Part shown: positions 7,788-15,795 of the stretch, piece after piece
Layout of the letters: each line of letters opens with the position of its first letter
Numbering within the stretch: position 1 is the first letter of the stretch
Source: Cellulomonas sp. KRMCY2
GTDB taxonomy: Bacteria > Actinomycetota > Actinomycetes > Actinomycetales > Cellulomonadaceae
Assembly: GCF_000526515.1 (NCBI RefSeq)
Contig: NZ_JAGF01000001.1
Coordinates: forward strand, 2,480,001 to 2,544,000
Reading direction: 5' to 3'
DNA: 64,000 bases
Notes under the pieces: model-generated
The model's database searches: none
Told to the model about the DNA's origin: nothing
Seen by the model: the letters and a program-made list of their open reading frames with translations, nothing else
Position numbers and translations under genes: made by a program

Positions 7788-9865
7788 GAGCGCGCTCCCC
7801 GGTTCGCCGCACCGGACTGGTAGACCGCGTCGTTCCAGTACTTGACGGTGTCCACGTCCGGGCGCAGCTCGCAGTGCAGGCACCGGGAGGTCTCGGTGAC
7901 GACCGCCTCCGCGGTGCTGCAGTCGGTCCTGGTCAGCTGCGAGAAGCTCGGAATGGTCCCGAGCACAGGGTCGTGCTCTGTGCGGTCGAAGTAGGTGTCC
8001 TCGATGTCGCCGTCGCCGCCCAGGTACCTGTCGATGCTGGACGCTGCGGTGCGGGCCAGCGCGATCGCGCCGATCACCGTCGAGGTGCCGGTGATCGCGT
8101 CGCCGGCGGCGAACACGCCGGGCGTCGAGGTGCTGCCGTCGGGCTGGGTGACCACGAAGTTGCCCCGCCGCAGCTCGACGCCGAACCCCGGCGTGAGGTC
8201 CGACTGCTGGCCGGCGGCGACGATCACGGAGTCCGCCGCGAGCGCCCGCGTGCTGCCGGCGACCTCGTCGAGCGTGAGGCCCTCGGGGGTGAACGCGAAG
8301 GACCGGACGTCGGTCACCCGCAGGCCGACGACCCGGTCGTCCAGCGTGGTCGGCTCGACAGCGACCGACGCATGCACGACGACGCCCTCGGCGATCGCGT
8401 CCCGCACCTCCACCGGGTCGGCCAGCATCTGCCCGAACGGCTCGAGGCAGAGCAGGTGCACCTCGGCGGCACCTGACCGCAGGGCAGACCGGGCGCAGTC
8501 GAACGCGACGTTCCCGCCGCCGAGCACGGCCACGGTGGCACCGAGGTCGGGACGCTCGCCGTCGTTCCAGCGCCGGCAGACGTCCACGCCGTCCACCACG
8601 TTGGCCCATCCGGTCTGGTAGCCGGGTGGGCGCTTGCCGGCCTGCGCGCCGGTGGCGACCAGGACCGCGTCGAACTGCTCGCGCAGCGGTGCGAGGTCGG
8701 TGATGCGGACGTTCGTCTCGATGACGAACGGGGCGACCTCCTGCAGGATCGCGATCTCGCCGTCCACGACCTCCTGAGGCAGCCGGTACCGGGGGATGCC
8801 CCAGCTGAGCATGCCCCCCGCACGCGACCGGCGCTCCAGCACCGTGACCTCGTGACCCTTGCGGGACAGGTAGTGCGCGGCGGTCAGTCCGGCAGGCCCG
8901 CCGCCCACGATGGCGACCCGCTTGCCGGTGGCCGGCTCGACCCAGGTCCGGCCACGCCAGGTCTGCTCCGTGTCGTTCTCGACCGCGAACCGCTTCACCT
9001 CGCGGATCGCGATCGGAGCATCCATCTTCCCGCGCTTGCAGTCCTGCTCGCAGTTGTGGCTGCACACGTAGCCCAGGCTGAGCGGGAAGGTCAGCTTCTC
9101 GCGGAACACCGCGACCGATTCGGCGTACCTGCCCTGGCCGGCGAGCTGCAGGTACAGCGGGATGTCGGTGTGCGCGGGGCAGGCGTTGCTGCACGGCACG
9201 AGCGCCTGTCGGCGCGCCACGTCCTGGCGGAACAGCCCTGGCGGGTCCATCAGCGTGCCGGTCGGGCAGACCTCCACGCAGGCGCTGCAGAACCGGCAGT
9301 CGGTCTGGTCGTGCGGCATGTCGTCGACGGTGCCGACGTACGCCTCGCCGCCGGAGTAGTTCATCTCGAGGATGGAGACGCCACGCAGGTCGCTGCAGGC
9401 CCGGATGCACCGCGTGCACTGGATGCACCGGAACATCTCCTTGGAGATGATCGGGTTCGAGGCGCCGGTCCGCGCCGTCTCCTTCTCGATCTCACGAAGC
9501 CGCGAGTGGGCCACGCCGGTGTACTGCATCAGCGCCTGGAGCTCGCAGTTCAGGTACGCCCTGCAGGACGTGCAGTCCTTGGGGTGCGGCGCCAGGATCA
9601 GCTCGAGCGCCACGTTCCGGATGTGCTCGACCCGCTCGGTCTTGGTCCGCACCACCATCCCGTCGGCGACGGCGACCTCGCACGCCTGGACAGGCTGGCT
9701 GTGCCCGTCGACCTCGACCGTGCACATCCGGCAGCCACCTTCGGCCGGCAGGTCCGGGTGCGAGCACAGGTGCGGGACATAGATGCCGGCGTCGAGACAG
9801 GCGTGGAGGAGGTCCTGGCCGGGTCGCGCCCGCACGGCGACCCCGTCCACCTCGATCCCGACCAT
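7784..9865 (-). CDS. NuoG N-terminal / GltD-like fusion, NAD(P)H-linked iron-sulfur flavoprotein
   Basis: A 693-residue fusion. Residues 1-75 are a NuoG/FdhA-type [2Fe-2S] domain (C34, C45, C48, C62). H94, C98, C101 and C107 form the His-Cys3 [4Fe-4S] site. Two ferredoxin clusters follow (C147-C157 and C190-C200). From about 225 the protein is a glutamate-synthase small-subunit (GltD) oxidoreductase: Cys pairs C225/C229 and C268-C276, FAD motif VAIVGGGPAGLTAA (317-330), then the NAD(P) motif VAVLGGGNVAFDC. I took ATG 9865 because a purine-rich GAGAGG lies upstream and family homology starts there. It likely shuttles electrons between NAD(P)H and the neighbouring flavoprotein. Confidence 0.82.
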   Translation of the reverse strand: MVGIEVDGVAVRARPGQDLLHACLDAGIYVPHLCSHPDLPAEGGCRMCTVEVDGHSQPVQACEVAVADGMVVRTKTERVEHIRNVALELILAPHPKDCTSCRAYLNCELQALMQYTGVAHSRLREIEKETARTGASNPIISKEMFRCIQCTRCIRACSDLRGVSILEMNYSGGEAYVGTVDDMPHDQTDCRFCSACVEVCPTGTLMDPPGLFRQDVARRQALVPCSNACPAHTDIPLYLQLAGQGRYAESVAVFREKLTFPLSLGYVCSHNCEQDCKRGKMDAPIAIREVKRFAVENDTEQTWRGRTWVEPATGKRVAIVGGGPAGLTAAHYLSRKGHEVTVLERRSRAGGMLSWGIPRYRLPQEVVDGEIAILQEVAPFVIETNVRITDLAPLREQFDAVLVATGAQAGKRPPGYQTGWANVVDGVDVCRRWNDGERPDLGATVAVLGGGNVAFDCARSALRSGAAEVHLLCLEPFGQMLADPVEVRDAIAEGVVVHASVAVEPTTLDDRVVGLRVTDVRSFAFTPEGLTLDEVAGSTRALAADSVIVAAGQQSDLTPGFGVELRRGNFVVTQPDGSTSTPGVFAAGDAITGTSTVIGAIALARTAASSIDRYLGGDGDIEDTYFDRTEHDPVLGTIPSFSQLTRTDCSTAEAVVTETSRCLHCELRPDVDTVKYWNDAVYQSGAANRGARS

Positions 9866-10686
9866 CTCGACCGCCTCTCGCTCGCGTCGTGCGGTCCGTG
9901 CCCCGACGCGAGCGCCAGCGACCCGTCCCCCGCGGCGCCGCGCCGGACAGACGGTCGCGGAGCCGTCGTCACGGACAGTAGGTGCGCCACGGTGGATGGT
10001 GACATTCAGTATTCGCATAGGAGGAGGGCGGTCCGACGGCCATTGGTCCCGGGCCGGACGGGGTCTCACCAGAGACTTGGCGGGATGCCGGACCGTGGGT
10101 CCCAGCGAAGCTCGGACCTCTCCGGCAGAGGCGGCGCGCGCCAAGGTCGTCAGCGCGAGCTGCGCCGACGTCACGATGACCGTGGACCGCACCTGCACGC
10201 ACCTGCACGCACCTGTTGGCTCCACGGTTGGCTCCACGACCCAGCTTCCGAGGCGACCGCAGCGCGACTCAGGCCCGCGGCGTCAGTCGCGCCGTCGACA
10301 GCGAGCCCATAGACCGCGCGCGCACTCGCGACGACCGGTCGGAGCGCAACGCCACCGTCTGCGGCATGGTCGAGCTCTCGCCTGCGAGCGATACGCAAGA
10401 CCGGGTTGCCGTCCTGGGGACGACCCGCATCGGCGATCGCCGCGGCGCCCAGCGTCGGGCAGGTCATCCGCCCCCGCGCACCTGCTTGCCGATCGGCCAC
10501 GAGTCGCACCGAGCCGCGGCTGTCGTAGCGCCTGCACGACGCGGTCTGCCGTCCACCCCCCGAAGGCCGCGGGTGCGCCGATGCCCTGGCCCTTCCGGTG
10601 TGCGCGGGCTCGGCGACACGTCGGACAGGACCAGGGCATCAGGTTCCTGCATACCAGCGGGCGTGACGACCGCCGGTAGGTCGAGC
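9866..10686. other. Gene-free stretch with no recognisable protein
   Basis: About 820 nt between the NuoG-GltD fusion and the terminator of the next MFS gene. Open frames exist on both strands, but all are Arg/Pro/Ser-rich and lack motifs or good ribosome sites. A regulator would be expected beside the minus-strand operon but none is visible, so decayed coding DNA is possible. The promoter for the 9865 gene must lie here. The only structure I see is the tandem-repeat patch at 10191-10238. Confidence 0.5.
10191..10238. repeat. Adjacent short tandem repeats
   Basis: Two tandem repeats lie back to back. ACCTGCACGC occurs twice plus half a copy (10191-10215), and GTTGGCTCCACG occurs twice (10215-10226 and 10227-10238). 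Both are exact. They sit in non-coding DNA upstream of the NuoG-GltD operon and could be replication slippage or direct-repeat binding sites. Confidence 0.7.
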
Positions 10687-10734
10687 GAGGCCCGAGCCGG
10701 GGGCACTGTCCACGGTGTCCCCGGCTCGGGCCTC
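10687..10734 (-). terminator. 20-bp-stem terminator hairpin
   Basis: GAGGCCCGAGCCGGGG pairs perfectly with CCCCGGCTCGGGCCTC. Four further inner pairs (one G-T) extend the stem to 20 bp around an 8-nt loop. It starts 12 nt beyond the stop of the minus-strand MFS gene. Confidence 0.75.
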
Positions 10735-10745
10735 AGTTCCTCCCG

Positions 10746-11978
10746 TCAACCGAGGGCGGGCTCACTCACCTCGGGGGCCACGTCGCCCCGCATCTCCGGG
10801 CTGATCTCGTTGTTCTCTTCGGGCACCACGCGTGTCCAGATGAGGTACGCCGTCAGGTACAGCAGGAACATCACCAGCGAGAAGGTCATGAGCGTGCGCG
10901 GCGCCGGGTCGCCGAACACCCCGAGGAGCTTCTCGACGAAGCCGGCCGCGATCTGCCCGAGGAAGAGGGCACCGAACGCGACGGACATCGCGTAGGAGAC
11001 GTTGGCCCGCGGGCCGGTGCCGATCGCCTTCATCTCGATCGAGGGGATCATCAGCCCGTTGCCCAAGCCGTTGATGAAGAAGCCCAGGACGATGATCGGG
11101 ATGCTGTGCGCGCTCAGCACGATCAGGAACGCCACAGCGGTCAGCGCCAGGTAGACCGCGAGGGTGTATCGCTTGAACACGCGGTAGATCCAGCCGAAGC
11201 ACAGCGCGGAGATGCAGGCGCCAGCGGTGTTCGCGGAGAAGCCCATCGCGATCTGCGCGGGTCCGCCGAGCCCGTCCTGGGTCACCATGATCGGCATCTT
11301 CAGGAAGAGCAGCATGCCGGCCATCAGGTTGAGGAAGACGAACCCTGCGATCAGGGCGAGCTTGGCCTTCTGCTTCGGGGTGAACTGCGGCTTCTCGACG
11401 GCTTGGCGGGCAACGGGTGGCGGGATCGACGGAAGGGCGTACGCCTCGAGCAGCAGGACAAGGATGAACACGCCGTAGGCGAAGAAGGTGTAGCGCCAGT
11501 TGATCGCGCCCAGCACGCCCGCGAGCATCGTGATGAACACCGCGAGCAGGCTGTCGAAGCCGTTGGCCCAGCCGAGCATCCTGGCGCGGTCCGGGCCGTG
11601 CCAGAGCTCGGACACGATGCACCCGACCAGCGGCGCCGTCATGCCCGCACCGATGCCGACCAGGCTCCGGGACAAGATGAGCGCCCAGATCGAGTAGCTG
11701 AACAGGTAGCCGCCGAGGCCACCGATGATGTAGATCACCAGGGCGATGAGCACGATCTTCCGTTTGTCATACCGCGCGCCCACTCGTCCGACGATGAACG
11801 AGCACAGGAACATGAATACCACGGAGCTGGTGGAGACCAGGTTGATCAGAACCGGGTCGGCGGTGGGGAACGCCTTGGCTATCTCGCCCAGGGCGCTGTT
11901 GATCAGCGACACCTCGATGTTGAGCAGGAAGATGAAGAGCACGGCCGTGCGGACGAGCCATCCATTCGTCTTGACCAT
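10746..11978 (-). CDS. MFS transporter
   Basis: A 410-residue major facilitator with about 12 hydrophobic segments from residue 10 (TAVLFIFLLNIEVSLINSAL) to about 385. The inter-TM2/3 loop VGRVGARYDKRKIVL is a clear MFS motif A, and SRSLVGIGAGMTAPLVG marks TM4/5, as in drug/solute antiporters. It lies 33 nt behind the DUF8021-like gene on the same strand and opposite a LacI regulator, so a catabolic import role is more likely than efflux. No substrate can be read from the sequence. Confidence 0.88.
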   Translation of the reverse strand: MVKTNGWLVRTAVLFIFLLNIEVSLINSALGEIAKAFPTADPVLINLVSTSSVVFMFLCSFIVGRVGARYDKRKIVLIALVIYIIGGLGGYLFSYSIWALILSRSLVGIGAGMTAPLVGCIVSELWHGPDRARMLGWANGFDSLLAVFITMLAGVLGAINWRYTFFAYGVFILVLLLEAYALPSIPPPVARQAVEKPQFTPKQKAKLALIAGFVFLNLMAGMLLFLKMPIMVTQDGLGGPAQIAMGFSANTAGACISALCFGWIYRVFKRYTLAVYLALTAVAFLIVLSAHSIPIIVLGFFINGLGNGLMIPSIEMKAIGTGPRANVSYAMSVAFGALFLGQIAAGFVEKLLGVFGDPAPRTLMTFSLVMFLLYLTAYLIWTRVVPEENNEISPEMRGDVAPEVSEPALG

Positions 11979-12011
11979 CTGACACCTCTTCTGTTGACAG
12001 CGACGTTGCTG

Positions 12012-12938
12012 CTAGCGGACCTGGGTGCGCGACCAAGGGCTGCGCCCACCGGCCGCCTGGAGCTGGATGTAGCGGTGCATGCCCTGGACCCGGCCGCCGA
12101 AGAACCGGACCATCTCGTACGTGGTCGCCGACGCGGGCATCTGCTGCAGCACCGACCGGCCCGTCAGGTCGGCGATGTCGAGGGTGCGCTGATGGGCGTC
12201 GATCATGATCTCGGGCACGAAGCACGAGGAGTTCTCGTGGTCGACGACGTAGGGGCAGACGTACCCATCCACCGTCAGGCGCGAGACCACCACCCCGTGC
12301 TCCACGTCGACGGCCAGCACCTGCCCGCCGGTCGGGTCGACCGGGCGACCGGGCCACAGACCACCTCCGACAGGAGACGGCTCGGTGTCCTCGGGCACCT
12401 CACGACCCTGCAGGGCCGCCAGGTACTTGGCGTCCTCGAAGACCACACCGCCGATCTCGAGCAGCACGCATTGGTCGGCGGTCTCGTACTCCAGCGCCCC
12501 ATCGGTGTCGTAGATGGCCCGACCGAGCGCTACCAGCTCCTCGCGCGTGGCCCGCTGGCTGGGGTCGATCTCCCTGGTCCAGACCTCCGGCAGTTCGGCC
12601 ATCTGATCGGGCAGGTAGACGAACCCCGAATCGGCGCGAGAGCGGTCCAGGTACAGCTCGATCTCCGTGAACACCTCGGCCTCGACCTTGATCCGACCGA
12701 ACACGATGGTCGGAGAGCCTGCCTCCTCGACCGCTGCGGCGAACACCACGGTGCCGGCCTGGTCGTCGGCCACCACCTGGGACAGGCATCTGACCGCGGT
12801 CACGGTGCGCCACGCGGTCATCAGCGCCAGGGCCGACGGCCGGGAGTCCTCGGTAGCCGCGTAGCGAGCGGCCAGCGGCAGGCGCCCTGGATCATGCGCG
12901 ACCATCGAATCGAGCAGGGCCTGGACGTGCTTCTCCAC
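12012..12938 (-). CDS. DUF8021/SnoaL-like (NTF2-fold) protein, function unknown
   Basis: A 308-residue soluble protein without signal peptide. The opening (ALLDSMVAHDPGRLPLAARY) and the segment GTVVFAAAVEEAGSPTIVFG followed by RIKVEAEVFTEIELYL resemble NTF2-like DUF8021 proteins, which usually carry a small alpha+beta cone domain. A second repeat-like half begins near residue 175. It is first in a two-gene operon with the MFS carrier, divergent from a LacI regulator, so it may act on the imported compound as an isomerase, dehydratase or hydrolase. I would not assign a reaction. Identification rests on remembered family patterns only. Confidence 0.55.
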   Translation of the reverse strand: MEKHVQALLDSMVAHDPGRLPLAARYAATEDSRPSALALMTAWRTVTAVRCLSQVVADDQAGTVVFAAAVEEAGSPTIVFGRIKVEAEVFTEIELYLDRSRADSGFVYLPDQMAELPEVWTREIDPSQRATREELVALGRAIYDTDGALEYETADQCVLLEIGGVVFEDAKYLAALQGREVPEDTEPSPVGGGLWPGRPVDPTGGQVLAVDVEHGVVVSRLTVDGYVCPYVVDHENSSCFVPEIMIDAHQRTLDIADLTGRSVLQQMPASATTYEMVRFFGGRVQGMHRYIQLQAAGGRSPWSRTQVR

Positions 12939-12974
12939 TGGGTCTCCTCGTCGTCAGCGCCACCGGTCGCTCAC

Positions 12975-12986
12975 TTAAGCGCTTCG
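12975..12986. promoter_or_regulatory. Candidate LacI-family operator between divergent genes
   Basis: The palindrome AAGCGCTT (12977-12984) with flanking TT lies between the minus-strand 12012-12938 gene and the LacI gene. Short CG-centred palindromes of this kind are typical LacI-family half-site pairs. Only one copy is seen, so the call is tentative. Confidence 0.4.
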
Positions 12987-13102
12987 GTAACGGCGCTCAC
13001 GCTATCTATGCGCCGACCGTGTGAGGAAAGACCGATCGCGCATAGAACGACGTCGCACGCACGACCGGCCGGGTGGCGGTGCTGTCCGAGTAGGCTCGCG
13101 CC

Positions 13103-14125
13103 GTGGTTCAGGGCCGGAGCAGAGCGCGGTCGGCTCGCGTCACGCTCAAGGACGTCGCGGATCGGGCGGGTGTCTCGCTCAGCACGGCCAGCTACGTGAT
13201 GAACGACGTGGCCGGCCAGTCCATCCCCGCCCCGACCCGCGAACGGGTCCGACGGGCCGCCGACGATCTGCACTACATCCCGTCGGCCGCCGCCCGCACC
13301 CTCGCGCGCGGGCGCAGCGACACGATCCTGGTACTGCTCCCCGATGAACCGATCACCTTCTCCCTCGCGCGGTTCATCGACACCTTCGGCGAGGTCGTCG
13401 CCCGGGCCGGCTACGAGGTGATCTTCCGCGAGCACGCCAGCGGCACCTCGCTGGCCCAGGTGGCCTGCGCCCTCGCACCACTAGCGGTGACCAGCCCCGG
13501 CCCGGTCGCCGCGGCGGACCGGGCAGCTCTGAAAGCCGCCGGAGTGGCCCTGGTCGGCGCGCCAGAGGACGGAGTGCTGGCGGTGCACGACCTACAAGCG
13601 TCGATCGGATACCTCCAGGCCACCCACCTGCTTGACCGCGGGCACGAGCGGATCGTGTACGCAGGATCGAACGATCCGCGTCTGAGCGTCCTCCAGCGAG
13701 GTCGTTGCGCTGGGGTCGAGCGCGCCTGTCGCGAACGGTCGGCTGCTCCTGCCTCCCTCGAGGTGATTGCACTCGACGTCGACTCCGCGACGGAGGCGGT
13801 CGCGAGGTGGGTCTCGGCACAGCCCCGACTGTCGGGCGTATGCACATTCGACGACGACCACGCCCTTGCCGTCCTCGCCGGGATGCGCGCACACCACTTG
13901 GCGGCACCCGCTGACCTCGCGGTGATCGGCGTCAACAACCTTGCGTCCGGCCGGTTCTCGGACCCCCCGCTGACCTCCGTCGATCAGTCCGACGACGTGA
14001 ACGCCAGGGAGCTGGCAAATGCCGTGATCAGCGTCGTCCGCGCGTCAACCGGGGACTCTCCAGGTGGATACCAGCCGCTGGCAACGACGAGCCGAGCGTT
14101 CCTCGTCCAGCGCTCATCGACGTGA
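13103..14125 (+). CDS. LacI-family transcriptional regulator
   Basis: A 340-residue LacI/GalR repressor with a GTG start. The HTH and hinge helix occupy about residues 12-60 (TLKDVADRAGVSLSTASYVM, then the ARTLARG hinge). The periplasmic-binding-like effector domain follows (HERIVYAGSNDPR, GVCTFDDDHALAVL, DLAVIGVNNLASG). Part of the first effector subdomain is short (residues 110-150), but no frame break is evident. It is divergent from the DUF8021-like/MFS pair across about 165 nt and is their probable regulator. Mobile-element debris begins about 100 nt after its stop. Confidence 0.9.
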   Translation: MVQGRSRARSARVTLKDVADRAGVSLSTASYVMNDVAGQSIPAPTRERVRRAADDLHYIPSAAARTLARGRSDTILVLLPDEPITFSLARFIDTFGEVVARAGYEVIFREHASGTSLAQVACALAPLAVTSPGPVAAADRAALKAAGVALVGAPEDGVLAVHDLQASIGYLQATHLLDRGHERIVYAGSNDPRLSVLQRGRCAGVERACRERSAAPASLEVIALDVDSATEAVARWVSAQPRLSGVCTFDDDHALAVLAGMRAHHLAAPADLAVIGVNNLASGRFSDPPLTSVDQSDDVNARELANAVISVVRASTGDSPGGYQPLATTSRAFLVQRSST

Positions 14126-14236
14126 AGACCCGGCGCGCAACCCGGAACGGCCTCGGATGGTCGAGTAGCCACACGCCAGTCATGGACGGCACGGTGCAGG
14201 CTCCGAGTGGTGTCGCGCAGACCCTTCTGTGTCTTG

Positions 14237-14626
14237 TCAACCCGGGCTGGGGTTGGTGATGGTGGTGTTGAGGGTTCGGTAGATCTGGCGGGCGAGGTAG
14301 CGCTTGAGGACGCGGCGGATCTCCTTGGTGGTGCGTCCTTCGGCGCGTCGCATCTCGACGCAGGCGCGGGTAGCGGGGTCGTGTGTCATCCGGACGATTG
14401 TGGCCATGTGCACGGCACGGTTCAGGCGTCTGTCTCCGCCGCGGTTGAGCCGGTGTCGGGCGGTGTTCCCTGACGAGGCGGGGATGGGGTTGACCCCGGC
14501 GAGGCAGGCGAATGCGGCCTCCGACCGCACTCTGCCTGGGTGGGACCAGGCGGTCAGCGCGATCGCGGCGGTCACGGGCCCGATGCCGGTCTTCTCCAGC
14601 AGTACCGCGGCGCGCGACTTGGCCAC
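14237..14626 (-). pseudogene. IS110-family transposase, C-terminal remnant
   Basis: About 130 codons with the IS110/IS116 C-terminal transposase pattern: LEKTGIGPVTAAIALTAWS, AFACLAGVNPIPASSGN, HRLNRGGDRRLNRAVHM, then the Arg-rich RRVLKRYLARQIYRTL end. The N-terminal DEDD catalytic half is missing; homology stops at about 14600, exactly where an IstB fragment begins on the other strand. The element is inactive. Confidence 0.85.
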
Positions 14627-14915
14627 CGGCGCCTACCTGGCCGCCGGGGAACCCGTCGTGCTCCTCGGAGACTCCGGCACCGGCAAGACCCACCTGCTCA
14701 TCGGCCTGGGCGTCGCGGCCTGCGAACAAGGCCACCGGGTCCGCTACGTGACGACCGCCCACCTGGTCAACGAGCTCGCCGAAGCCGCCGACAACCGCAC
14801 CCTGTCACGCGTCGTGGCCCGCTACGCCCGCCTGGACCTGCTGCTCCTCGACGAGCTCGGCTACGTCCAGATCGACCCCCGCGGCGCCGAACTGCTCTTC
14901 CACGTCATCCAGGTT
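14605..14915 (+). pseudogene. IS21-type helper ATPase (IstB) remnant
   Basis: An open frame with a Walker A motif (LLGDSGTGKTHLLIGLG, about 14660-14710), the central region RYVTTAHLVNELAEAADN, and a Walker B DLLLLDELGYVQIDPRGAELLF typical of IstB. Both ends are missing: it begins at the junction with the IS110 remnant and leaves the family just after AELLFHVI near 14911. No IstA gene is present. It is a scrap of an IS21-like element. Confidence 0.82.
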
Positions 14916-15228
14916 CGCTCGGGCACGCCGATCAGCTCACAGAACCTCGCGGTCGGCATGCCCGCCTCGACCCGGACTACCTCGAGGTCCTCGAAGGGCC
15001 CAGGCGGCCCTCCGCACTCTTCTTCCGCACCCGGATCTCGACTGCGGCCTCACCCAGCGCCTGAGTCTCCCGGTGGCGGGTCATCGTCAGGCGGATCGGG
15101 CGACTCCTGACTGACTGACGCCAGGGCGATCGTCGGCGACACCGCTGGTCGCTGAAGGTCAGAGGCGTGACGGCTGGCCAGGAGTTCCGCCTCGTCCCGG
15201 CAGTCGCAGGTTCCCGGTGCTTGCCTGG

Positions 15229-15423
15229 CTACGTGAGGTCGCGCCCGTTCCTGAAGTCGATCACCAGTTGACGCACCTGTTCCCTCATGAGCCGCCCCAG
15301 GTCGTCCCACAGGACCTGAACACGCTCCGGTGGCGCGCCGCCTTCGCGGGCATCCCACCAGGCGTTCCTGGCGGCGAGGATGTCCTCATCTGTCAGATCG
15401 ACCCGCCACGCGACATCCTCCAC
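15229..15423 (-). CDS. Small hypothetical protein
   Basis: A 64-residue frame from a GTG, with coding-like composition: VEDVAWRVDLTDEDILAARN, AWWDAREGG, then an amphipathic helix LWDDLGRLMREQVRQLVIDF. No family is recognised with confidence and no good ribosome site is seen, so the true start may lie further upstream. It lies in debris next to IS remnants and may be a fragment. Confidence 0.4.
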   Translation of the reverse strand: MEDVAWRVDLTDEDILAARNAWWDAREGGAPPERVQVLWDDLGRLMREQVRQLVIDFRNGRDLT

Positions 15424-15795
15424 CGGAGGAGTCTGACGCGCGTCGACCCAGGGCGCATCGCCCGTCGGAGTGAACGTAACGGGAAGGTTAACGAGACCGG
15501 CCCCTGGGCAAGCGGACGGTACGCCGCAGCGGCCTCCACGAGACCAGGCCTTCCAGCGCCCCCGGACCAGTCGTCGACCACTCTGCCGGATGCCGCTGCA
15601 GCCTTCGCTGGTGGTGCTCGGGGCTTGTCGCAGGGACGCGCGAGGGCGAGACGGGGGAGCCGAGGGCAAGGGTGTCGAGTCTCGCAAGGGAGGTTTCACC
15701 CGGCGTCCGGGGCGGCCTGTCACACCAGACGTGACCATGATGGGTGTGGCGGATGACTACTGGGTCCGCCACTCGGTGTGTTCGGGAGTGGTGGG
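15424..15795. other. Non-coding stretch upstream of the EAL gene
   Basis: About 370 nt between the small hypothetical gene and the EAL gene. It has a locally AT-richer patch (15469-15495, GAACGTAACGGGAAGGTTAACG-like) that could hold promoters in either direction. No gene or repeat was recognised. Confidence 0.4.

Noticed and set aside
10171-10509. A minus-strand 112-codon frame in the gene-free stretch
   Set aside because: No ribosome site, motif or family resemblance; the tandem repeats lie inside it.
11106-13199. Long plus-strand open frame opposite the MFS and DUF8021-like genes
   Set aside because: Antisense shadow of GC-rich coding DNA; the minus-strand proteins have clear membrane segments and family patterns.
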